A DNA stretch of 7,331 nt from Atribacterota bacterium (GTDB lineage: Bacteria > Atribacterota > Phoenicimicrobiia > Phoenicimicrobiales > Phoenicimicrobiaceae): positions 1 through 7,331 of the forward strand of contig DAOUTX010000052.1 in NCBI GenBank assembly GCA_030668465.1, in the 5' to 3' direction. Made by a program: the position numbers and the translations under genes. Of this stretch, positions 1-5,312 are shown piece by piece. The notes below the pieces were generated by a model that was not told the DNA's origin, searched no databases, and was given only the letters and a program-made list of their open reading frames with translations. Numbering within the stretch: the stretch's first letter is position 1; each line of letters starts with the position of its first letter.

Positions 1-137
1 CTACAATGCTTGGTTATTTCATCAATACTATATTTAAATGCTTCTTTATCTTTCAGTAGAGTAGTAATATCTTTAAATTGGATGCCTTTTACCGGAAAAT
101 CCGGAATATTTCTAATTTTTTCTTTTAAATCTATCAC
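1..137 (-). CDS. apt: Adenine phosphoribosyltransferase, N-terminal part (cut by window edge)
   Basis: Apt converts adenine and PRPP to AMP and pyrophosphate in cytosolic purine salvage. Only the first 45 codons are inside the window; the gene runs off the left edge. The protein begins with a GTG start (135-137) and reads (M)IDLKEKIRNIPDFPVKG, then IQFKDITTLLKD. This matches the family N-terminus, whose typical form is DLKxxIRxIPDFPxxGIxFxDITTLL. The start is fixed by a strong GGAGG at 147-151, 9 nt upstream. It begins 2 nt after the recJ stop codon, so the two genes are almost certainly on one transcript and translationally coupled. The PRPP-binding and catalytic motifs lie outside the window, so identification rests on the N-terminal signature and on apt commonly following recJ. 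Confidence 0.9.
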   Translation of the reverse strand, partial: MIDLKEKIRNIPDFPVKGIQFKDITTLLKDKEAFKYSIDEITKHC

Positions 138-139
138 TT

Positions 140-1816
140 TTATCTGCCTCCTAAAAAATAGTTTTTTATATCTTTTATATTTAATTGAACATTTTCCGTT
201 CCATTCCACTTATTTAATTCGATATTAAAAGCTAAATCTACTACTTTGTTTTCAGAAAATATTTGGTTCCCTATTTTGCTTAATTTAAATCCTATCCCAT
301 CTAATGTTCTATTCTCTTCCTTAATTTTTAGTTTTAGGTGCTCCCTCTTTTCACCAACCAGCCTCCAATCAGATATTATGTTTTTGTAACTACAAAAAAC
401 GGGTTGAGGGTTTCCAATCCCAAATGGCTCTAAAACATTAATATCTTTTACCAAACCAAAATTAATATTGCTTAGTGAAATCTGGGCGTCTACTTTTAAT
501 TCTGGACTTAAATCACCTTCTTTAATGAAATCTTGAGATATTTTATTTATCCTTAATTTAAACTCAGGAATTTTATTAGACTCTATGGTAATGCCTGCGG
601 CTAACTCATGACCACCAAAATTTATCAAAATATCCTGGCATGATTCTAAAACGTTATATAAGTGAAAACCTTTAATGCTCCTTCCTGAACCTTTTGCTAT
701 TCCATCTTTTTTGGAAATAATAATTGCAGGACGATTAAATTCATCTACTAATCTGGAGGCTATTATGCCAACTACCCCTTGATTCCAATTTTCCGATGCA
801 AGAACCAATACTTTATTACCTTCTTCCTTTACTTGTATGGAAGCAAATTCCCTGGCTTCTCTTAAAATATTATCTCCAATTTCCTGTCTATGTTTGTTTA
901 TTTCGTTTAATTTTTGGGATAAATGTTTGGCTTTATATTCAGAATCAGTTAGCAGCAATTCTAAGGCTAATTTAGAATCGCCTAACCTTCCTGCTGCATT
1001 TATTCGGGGAGCAAGGGCAAAATTAACTTCTCTAGTTCCTAAATTACCATAATTTACTCCACTCTCCCTTATTAACGCCTTCAAACCCTCTTTCTTGGTT
1101 TGATTAAGTGTCTTTAATCCGCATTTAATTAAAATACGATTTTCATCGATGAAAGGAACGGAATCAGCAATCGTCCCCAATGCAACATAATCAAGTAGAC
1201 TCCATAAATCATCCTGATTTTTCTTCAATTTTAAATATAGGGCTTGAGCCACTTTAAAGCTTACACCCACTCCTGCTAATTCCTTAAAAGGATAATTTGT
1301 ATCACGTTTGGGGTTTATTATTGCTATTGCAGAAGGAAGGTCTTTTTGGGGTTGATGATGATCGGTAACTATAACATCTATGCCATAATTATTTGCTTTC
1401 TCTATTTCAGAAATAGAGCTAATTCCACAATCAACGGTAATGATTAATTTAATATTATTTTTAAAAGCAATATCTATGGCTTCTTCATTTAGTCCATATC
1501 CCTCTTGAAAACGATTAGGTATATAGTAGTATAAATTAGTGGTAAACTCTCTCAACATTGAAAACAATAAGGCAACGCTAGTTATTCCATCGACATCATA
1601 ATCTCCGTAGATCAATATCCTTTCATTATTATTTACCGCTCTTAATATTTTGTCTACAGCTTTATGCATATCTTGAAAGATATAAGGATCTCTCAAATCT
1701 TTAAGATCTGCCTTTAAGAATCTTCTTGCGCTTAAAACTTCTTTTATTCCTCTATTTATTAGTAATTGAGCTAAAATCGGAGAGATATTTAATTCCTTGG
1801 ACAACTCTGATTGCAA
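140..1816 (-). CDS. recJ: Single-stranded-DNA-specific 5'-3' exonuclease RecJ
   Basis: RecJ degrades single-stranded DNA 5' to 3' in recombinational and mismatch repair, using two metal ions held by DHH-family motifs. All motifs are present (numbering from the TTG at 1816): GDYDVDG (71-77), TVDCG (127-131), TDHH (151-154), ALGTIADSVP (212-221), PRINAAGRLG (270-279), and in the DHHA1 part NWNQGVVGIIASRL (343-356), GSGRS (376-380) and GGHELAAG (401-408). The C-terminal OB-like domain has LEPFGIGNPQP (462-472) and WNG...QLNIKDI near the end. The 558 residues are normal for the short RecJ form. The start is doubtful. The frame stays open upstream and encodes IEWCISKEDKK before residue 1, resembling the Trp-containing N-terminus of other RecJ proteins. 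A strong AAAGGAG (1860-1866) fits a start at an ATA codon (1847-1849) better than the TTG. No promoter was seen, so it may be read through from secDF. Confidence 0.95.
   Translation of the reverse strand: MQSELSKELNISPILAQLLINRGIKEVLSARRFLKADLKDLRDPYIFQDMHKAVDKILRAVNNNERILIYGDYDVDGITSVALLFSMLREFTTNLYYYIPNRFQEGYGLNEEAIDIAFKNNIKLIITVDCGISSISEIEKANNYGIDVIVTDHHQPQKDLPSAIAIINPKRDTNYPFKELAGVGVSFKVAQALYLKLKKNQDDLWSLLDYVALGTIADSVPFIDENRILIKCGLKTLNQTKKEGLKALIRESGVNYGNLGTREVNFALAPRINAAGRLGDSKLALELLLTDSEYKAKHLSQKLNEINKHRQEIGDNILREAREFASIQVKEEGNKVLVLASENWNQGVVGIIASRLVDEFNRPAIIISKKDGIAKGSGRSIKGFHLYNVLESCQDILINFGGHELAAGITIESNKIPEFKLRINKISQDFIKEGDLSPELKVDAQISLSNINFGLVKDINVLEPFGIGNPQPVFCSYKNIISDWRLVGEKREHLKLKIKEENRTLDGIGFKLSKIGNQIFSENKVVDLAFNIELNKWNGTENVQLNIKDIKNYFLGGR
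147..151 (-). promoter_or_regulatory. Ribosome binding site of apt, inside the recJ 3' end
   Basis: GGAGG on the minus strand lies 9 nt before the apt GTG. It is encoded by the Gly-Gly codons near the recJ C-terminus (the protein ends LGGR), so ribosomes finishing recJ lie over the apt initiation site. This supports translational coupling and decides the apt start. Confidence 0.8.
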
Positions 1817-1859
1817 TTTTTTATCTTCTTTTGATATACACCACTCTATTTTATTTATG

Positions 1860-1866
1860 CTCCTTT
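1860..1866 (-). promoter_or_regulatory. Likely ribosome binding site of recJ
   Basis: AAAGGAG on the minus strand lies 10 nt before an in-frame ATA codon (1847-1849) and 43 nt before the TTG at 1816. That is too far to serve the TTG. The TTG itself has only a weak purine run (AGAAGA) ahead of it. The site therefore argues for an upstream, non-canonical recJ start. It partly overlaps the first unit of the heptad array at 1864-1898. Confidence 0.55.
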
Positions 1867-1898
1867 CTCGCTTTTCGAATATCGTATTTCATATTTCG
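1864..1898. repeat. Degenerate 7-base tandem array (consensus NWTTTCG)
   Basis: Five units stay in a strict 7-base frame from 1864 to 1898, and four of them end in TCG, for example CTTTTCG (1871-1877) and TATTTCG (1892-1898). The array ends exactly at the recJ ribosome binding site region. The period is read directly from the sequence; no function is known to me. Confidence 0.7.
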
Positions 1899-1915
1899 TT
1901 TGTTTCCCTCTCGTT

Positions 1916-1945
1916 CTAATCCCCTCCCTCGAAGGGGAGAGAGGA
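1916..1945. repeat. GC-rich imperfect palindrome, copy 1
   Basis: This 30-nt segment starts CTAATCC and contains CTCCC, a TCGAA turn and GGGGAG, able to form a short stem with one bulge. It aligns with 5147-5175 at 26 of 30 positions (one gap). It is strikingly G+C-rich in an AT-rich spacer. It resembles the CTAATCC-CTCCC-GGGAGAG type of intergenic palindrome scattered in many bacterial genomes. That resemblance is from memory and not checked. Confidence 0.65.
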
Positions 1946-1986
1946 TAAAGATATATTAAATTTGGTTCTCGAATTTTATTTTCTTC

Positions 1987-2037
1987 ACGAGATACGAGAT
2001 ATGAATTTATTCTACCTTCTGGCTTCTTTTTTCTTCT
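1987..2037. repeat. Degenerate 7-base tandem arrays (ACGAGAT, then TTCTNNN)
   Basis: Two exact copies of ACGAGAT (1987-1993, 1994-2000) are followed by the related ATGAATT. After a 2-base slip come four in-phase units that each begin TTCT, for example TTCTACC (2010-2016) and TTCTGGC (2017-2023). The word TCTGGCTTCT recurs in the queA-tgt spacer near 6626-6635. Confidence 0.65.
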
Positions 2038-2072
2038 CTTCCTTGAACCAGCTAACCAGATAACTAACTAAT

Positions 2073-2114
2073 TCTATCCACTATATACTATACACTAACT
2101 TACTGTTATACTAA
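2073..2114. repeat. Degenerate 7-base tandem array (ACTATAN)
   Basis: In-phase units include ACTATAT (2080-2086) and ACTATAC (2087-2093), then ACTAACT (2094-2100), preceded by TCTATCC and followed by less similar units. The same vocabulary (ACTATAC, TATACTAATAT) reappears near 6779-6807. It lies directly downstream of the secF stop. Confidence 0.6.
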
Positions 2115-2126
2115 TATATTTCCGAA

Positions 2127-3041
2127 TTACTTTTTGTCTTTTTTCCCGGTAATTCTAATACCTTTTTGGTGTATCTTAAATATTTTATTCCATTCTAACA
2201 GTAAGGGGCTGGCAATGGAAATTGAAGAATAAGTCCCGGCAATCATTCCTATAAATAAAGCTAAAGCAAAATCAGAAAGTATATTTCCCCCGAAAAAATA
2301 TAAGGCTAAAATAGGAATAATGGTAGTTAAGGCTGTGTTTATCGTTCTGGATAGAGACTGATTAATGCTCATATTTATTAATTTTTCAAATGGTTCTCTG
2401 GTTTTAAACTTAAGATTTTCTCTAAGTCTATCCAAAATTACAATTGTATTATTTAGAGAATACCCTACGATAGTAAGAACTGCTGCTACTATCGAAATAG
2501 TTATTTCCTTCTGCAATAAAGAAAAAATTCCCAAAACAATTAAGCAGTCATGGGAAAGCGCCAATATTGAGATAATAGAAAATTTAAACTCAAACCTCAT
2601 AGTGATATATAGAATAATTCCTATAAAAGCAAGAAGAAAGGCGTAAAGAGCTAGTTTTTTTAAATTTTCTCCAATAATCGGTCCTACGGTCTCTACACGC
2701 AATATCTCCAAATCAGTTAAATTCTCTCTAAAAACGGCCAATATTTCCTTTCTTTGTTCTGAATCAATCTTTTCTGTCCGTATCACAAATTCATTCTCTG
2801 ATAAATTTTGAATAGTGCTTTGACTTAAATTAAACTCATTTAACACGCTTCGAACTTCGGTAACGGAAACTGATTTATCAAATCTTATTTGAATTAAAGT
2901 CCCTCCGGCAAAATCAATTCCTAGATTAAATCCTTGAAAAATAATTGAAATTAAACCAATCAGGATAATAACTGCAGAGATAATATATGCCATCCTTCTA
3001 TTTTTAATAAAATCGAACTTCTTTTTTCTAATTAGATCCAT
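2127..3041 (-). CDS. secF: Protein translocase subunit SecF
   Basis: SecF is a six-span inner-membrane protein that works with SecD and YajC on SecYEG. It uses the proton gradient to help pull exported proteins out of the channel. Features seen: membrane span 1 at about 17-35; the family signature NLGIDFAGGT (39-48); a periplasmic domain to about 115; VGPIIGENL (119-127); and a C-terminal block of five spans (about 128-285) containing LSHD (162-165), GYSLNN (193-198), LDRLREN (203-209) and SLSRTI (229-234). Length 304 is typical. The ATG has a very strong ribosome binding site 6 nt upstream and lies 24 nt after the secD stop, so the two genes are co-transcribed. Oddity: position 198 is Asn (codon 2448-2450), where most SecF proteins read ND(T/S) with an Asp implicated in proton movement. 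Confidence 0.97.
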   Translation of the reverse strand: MDLIRKKKFDFIKNRRMAYIISAVIILIGLISIIFQGFNLGIDFAGGTLIQIRFDKSVSVTEVRSVLNEFNLSQSTIQNLSENEFVIRTEKIDSEQRKEILAVFRENLTDLEILRVETVGPIIGENLKKLALYAFLLAFIGIILYITMRFEFKFSIISILALSHDCLIVLGIFSLLQKEITISIVAAVLTIVGYSLNNTIVILDRLRENLKFKTREPFEKLINMSINQSLSRTINTALTTIIPILALYFFGGNILSDFALALFIGMIAGTYSSISIASPLLLEWNKIFKIHQKGIRITGKKDKK

Positions 3042-3047
3042 TGAATA

Positions 3048-3057
3048 CCTCCTCCTT
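3048..3057 (-). promoter_or_regulatory. Strong ribosome binding site of secF
   Basis: AAGGAGGAGG on the minus strand ends 6 nt before the secF ATG, within the 24-nt secD-secF gap. It is the longest anti-Shine-Dalgarno match in the window and fixes the secF start. Confidence 0.85.
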
Positions 3058-3065
3058 GATTATGT

Positions 3066-4256
3066 CTATAATAAAGCTTTAGAACTAAACTTAGCAGCTG
3101 CTACTTCTAAAACAATCTTAGTTACCACAATTGCGGTAAACATGCTCGCCAAAATACCTATGCTCAAAGTGATCGCAAATCCTTTGATTGATCCCGAGCC
3201 AAAATAAAATAAGGCAAGAGCTGCAATTAAAGTAGTAACATTGGCATCAAATATAGTACGGAAAGCCTTGTTGAATCCTGCATCAATAGAAGCCCGAAAA
3301 GTTTTTTCCAATCTCAATTCTTCTTTTATTCTCTCAAAAATCAGGATATTAGCATCTACTGCCATACCAATGGTAAGAATCATTCCAGCTATTCCTGGTA
3401 AAGTTAAAGTCGCCTTTAAACCAGCTAAAGCTCCCACAATTAGTATCATGCATACGACCAAAGCAAAATCTGCTATTAATCCAAAACCCTTATAAAAAAT
3501 TAACATAAAGAGTAAGATTAATATCAATCCTACTATCCCAGCTTTTATCCCCTTGGAGATGGAGTCTCGTCCCAATGTTGGCCCAACTGACCTATTTTCC
3601 AAAATCTCCACCTTTACCGGAAGAGCACCAGCCCGTAAAAGTATAGCTAAATGTTTTGCACTATCTACAGTAAATTTTCCCGTAATCTGAGCTTTCCCAT
3701 CGAGAATTGGTTCCTGGACTACAGGAGCAGATATTTCTTTCCCATCCAAAGTAATAGCTAAGGCTTTCCCTACATTATTTTTTGTTGCTTCTCCAAATTC
3801 TTTAGCTCCAATTTTGTCAAATTCAATTAAAACAATAGATCGACTAAATTGGTCAAAGGATGATTTAGCATCTATTAAATGGGCACCTGTTAGTTGGGTT
3901 TCTCCTTCCTCGTTTTTAAATTCCAGGAGTGCAGTTTTACCTATTAAATCTACAGCTGCTTCCGGGTCTTCCACACCAGGTAACTGAACTAAGATACGAG
4001 TTGCGCCTTGTCTCTGAATTACCGGTTCTGAAACTCCTAATTGGTCAATACGATTTCTTATTATTTCTAATACACGGTTTACCGCATCGTTATCCACTGG
4101 TGCATTAGGAGTATCAACACACTCCAAGATAACGTGAGAACCTCCTTGTAAATCTAATCCTAAATTTATCTTCTCGTTTAGAGGAAATGATAAAAAAATT
4201 GCAATAAAAATTACTACAAAGACGCTGCCTACCCTTAAGGTTTTAGTCCAATCCAT
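3066..4256 (-). CDS. secD: Protein translocase subunit SecD
   Basis: SecD is the partner of SecF in the proton-driven SecDF-YajC complex that assists protein export and membrane insertion. The 396-residue protein is the short SecD form. It has span 1 (about 7-25), the signature NLGLDLQGGS (31-40), a periplasmic P1 region (about 41-230) containing VQLPGVEDPEAA (90-101), and then five spans (about 237-257, 258-280, 287-307, 335-353, 357-382). GMAVDANILIFERIKEE (297-313) carries the conserved membrane Asp (301) and is intact, unlike the corresponding position in SecF. The ATG is supported by AGAGGA at 4264-4269, 7 nt upstream. A near-consensus promoter lies about 80 nt upstream, so secD heads its own transcript with secF and perhaps recJ-apt. 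Confidence 0.97.
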   Translation of the reverse strand: MDWTKTLRVGSVFVVIFIAIFLSFPLNEKINLGLDLQGGSHVILECVDTPNAPVDNDAVNRVLEIIRNRIDQLGVSEPVIQRQGATRILVQLPGVEDPEAAVDLIGKTALLEFKNEEGETQLTGAHLIDAKSSFDQFSRSIVLIEFDKIGAKEFGEATKNNVGKALAITLDGKEISAPVVQEPILDGKAQITGKFTVDSAKHLAILLRAGALPVKVEILENRSVGPTLGRDSISKGIKAGIVGLILILLFMLIFYKGFGLIADFALVVCMILIVGALAGLKATLTLPGIAGMILTIGMAVDANILIFERIKEELRLEKTFRASIDAGFNKAFRTIFDANVTTLIAALALFYFGSGSIKGFAITLSIGILASMFTAIVVTKIVLEVAAAKFSSKALL

Positions 4257-4335
4257 ATAAAAATCCTCTCTTTCTAATTTTTCTTACCTTTTATATTTTT
4301 TATTATATATTACTATAAAATTCTTTAACTTTATC

Positions 4336-4365
4336 ATTATAATATTATAGTATTTTCTTTGTCAA
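4336..4365 (-). promoter_or_regulatory. Sigma-70-type promoter for secD-secF
   Basis: On the minus strand a perfect -35 (TTGACA, 4360-4365) is followed after 18 nt by a perfect -10 (TATAAT, 4336-4341). A second TATAAT (4344-4349) is only 10 nt from the -35 and is probably not used. Transcription would start near 4329, giving a leader of roughly 70 nt before the secD ATG. Confidence 0.8.
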
Positions 4366-4380
4366 CGAGAATACCTAATA

Positions 4381-4408
4381 TTCGTATTGCGTATCGAGTA
4401 TCGCGCGA
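4381..4408. repeat. Degenerate 7-base tandem array (NNCGTAT / CGAGTAT)
   Basis: Four in-phase units run from 4381 to 4408, including TTCGTAT (4381-4387), TGCGTAT (4388-4394) and CGAGTAT (4395-4401). The 13-mer GTATCGAGTATCG (4391-4403) occurs exactly, in inverted orientation, at 5266-5278 in the yajC-tgt spacer. The array lies just upstream of the secD -35 element. Confidence 0.65.
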
Positions 4409-4664
4409 AGAAAAAGAACTATAGAAATAAAGAAGATAGAGAAACAAAAATAATAAATATTTTTTTCTCTCTTTCTTGCTACCCCACTAAAATTTACATT
4501 AACATTTAAACTAATGTTTATCAAGATGGTCAAAAGGAAGCTCTTTGCCCCTTGAAATCTCCTTTATTTCCATTTTGATCTTTTTCCATTAGGGAAGAAT
4601 GAAATATTGCTCTTGAATATTTGGTCTTTTAAGATTTTTTATAACAAATCGATTGATATACTAA

Positions 4665-4704
4665 AATTTAAAGGCAGGTATAAATAAATACCTGCCTTTA
4701 AATT
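4665..4704 (-). terminator. Long perfect hairpin after yajC, possible terminator
   Basis: Arms 4665-4680 and 4689-4704 are perfectly complementary over 16 bp (core AAAGGCAGGTA / TACCTGCCTTT), with an 8-nt AT loop. It begins about 60 nt after the yajC stop. On the minus strand the descending arm runs into only a short T-run (AATTTTAG), so it is a weak or non-classical intrinsic terminator. It may instead stabilise the yajC mRNA 3' end. The secD promoter downstream of it supports separate transcription of yajC. Confidence 0.6.
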
Positions 4705-4765
4705 ATTATTGTTATTTCTATCTCAATAAATATTTTCTTTCCTTTTTCAAAAATACTTTGCGGTA

Positions 4766-5026
4766 TTATTTTTCCCTTTTTGTTCCGATACCATTACGCG
4801 TAGTGTTTATAACTACATCTTTGGCAATCTCTAAGGTCAAAGTTTCACCTTTAATATCTTTGATTATTCCGTAAATACCGCCAATAGTAATGACCTTATC
4901 ACCTTTTTGTACACCTGCTAACATCGACTTATGCTTTTTTTGCTTTTGTTGTTGAGGGCGAATAAGGATAAAATAAAATATACCAAAAATAATAATTAAA
5001 GGTAAAAATTGTTGAAGAGCTTCCAT
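4766..5026 (-). CDS. yajC: Sec translocase accessory subunit YajC
   Basis: YajC is a small single-span inner-membrane protein that co-purifies with SecD and SecF and modulates the SecYEG channel. The 86-residue protein has the family layout: a short N-terminus, one hydrophobic span (about residues 5-22), the hallmark ILIRPQQQKQKKHK just after the membrane, and then a compact cytosolic beta domain with GDKVITIGGIYGII and DVVINTTRNGI. The ATG is preceded by AAAGGTG (5037-5043) 10 nt upstream. It lies between tgt and secD, its usual location. Here it has its own promoter and is followed by a hairpin, so it may be transcribed alone rather than with secDF. Confidence 0.95.
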   Translation of the reverse strand: MEALQQFLPLIIIFGIFYFILIRPQQQKQKKHKSMLAGVQKGDKVITIGGIYGIIKDIKGETLTLEIAKDVVINTTRNGIGTKREK

Positions 5027-5072
5027 TTTTTAATCACACCTTTCGTTTTTAATTTTAAAAAATATCTTCTAA

Positions 5073-5101
5073 ATTATACATAATTTTATTTTATTTGGCA
5101 A
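5073..5101 (-). promoter_or_regulatory. Sigma-70-type promoter for yajC
   Basis: On the minus strand TTGCCA (5096-5101) is followed after exactly 17 nt by a perfect TATAAT (5073-5078). Transcription would begin near 5066, about 40 nt before the yajC ATG. The spacer is A+T-rich. Confidence 0.75.
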
Positions 5102-5146
5102 GTTATTTTTGTGCTTATCCGGATTACGTTTATTTTCCCCCTCATC

Positions 5147-5175
5147 CTAATCCTCTCCCCCGAAGGGTAGAGGGA
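5147..5175. repeat. GC-rich imperfect palindrome, copy 2
   Basis: The stem pairs CCTCT + CCC with GGG + AGAGG around a CCGAA loop, with one bulged T: 8 bp in all. It aligns with 1916-1945 at 26 of 30 positions in the same orientation. It lies downstream of tgt but has no T-run on either strand, so it does not look like a classical terminator. Confidence 0.65.
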
Positions 5176-5263
5176 ACTAGATGACCAACTAACTAATTAT
5201 ATACTCTACGCACTATAGGTTAATAATATTCTAATTTCTTTCTCCCGTTTACTATTTTCCTAA

Positions 5264-5284
5264 CTCGATACTCGATACTAATTA
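5264..5284. repeat. 7-base tandem repeat (CTCGATA)
   Basis: Two exact copies of CTCGATA (5264-5270, 5271-5277) are followed by CTAATTA in phase. The segment 5266-5278 is the exact reverse complement of 4391-4403. It lies 29 nt past the tgt stop. Between it and the palindrome at 5147-5175 the spacer holds looser ACTAACTAATT-like repeats (about 5188-5198) that match 2063-2073. Confidence 0.6.
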
Positions 5285-5312
5285 TATTCCGGATTTCATT
5301 TACTTTCAATAA

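Larger units (their letters stand above)
1817..2126. other. Repeat-filled spacer between secF and recJ
   Basis: This 310-nt stretch holds no convincing gene beyond the probable 11-codon recJ extension at 1817-1849. It consists almost entirely of short degenerate repeats, annotated separately: heptad arrays at 1864-1898, 1987-2037 and 2073-2114, and a GC-rich palindrome at 1916-1945. I found no good -35/-10 pair on the minus strand for recJ, and no hairpin with a T-run after secF. Confidence 0.7.
4257..4765. other. Spacer between yajC and secD
   Basis: This 509-nt stretch contains, in transcription order, a perfect hairpin (4665-4704), an unassigned AT-rich part, a heptad array (4381-4408), the secD promoter (4336-4365) and the secD leader. 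A minus-strand ORF of 20 codons (4511-4573, MEIKEISRGK...) is present but lacks a convincing ribosome binding site, so I do not call it a gene. No cysteine-rich peptide or tRNA-like fold was seen. Confidence 0.6.

Noticed and set aside
10..228. Plus-strand ORFs of about 70-90 codons (also at 837-1052, 1726-1959, 2365-2646, 3241-3495, 6971-7201)
   Set aside because: Most lie antisense to strongly supported genes. The one at 1726-1959 runs into the repeat spacer. None has a recognisable product, and they are hydrophobic or low-complexity shadows.
4257..4765. SCIFF peptide gene or its radical SAM maturase
   Set aside because: This neighbourhood can hold scfA/scfB in Clostridia, so I looked for a cysteine-rich short ORF. 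None is present, and the spacer is too short for the maturase.
5147..5175. Intrinsic terminator of tgt
   Set aside because: It can fold into a GC-rich stem, but no T-run follows on the minus strand, and a near-identical copy sits upstream of recJ, so it is better treated as a dispersed repeat.
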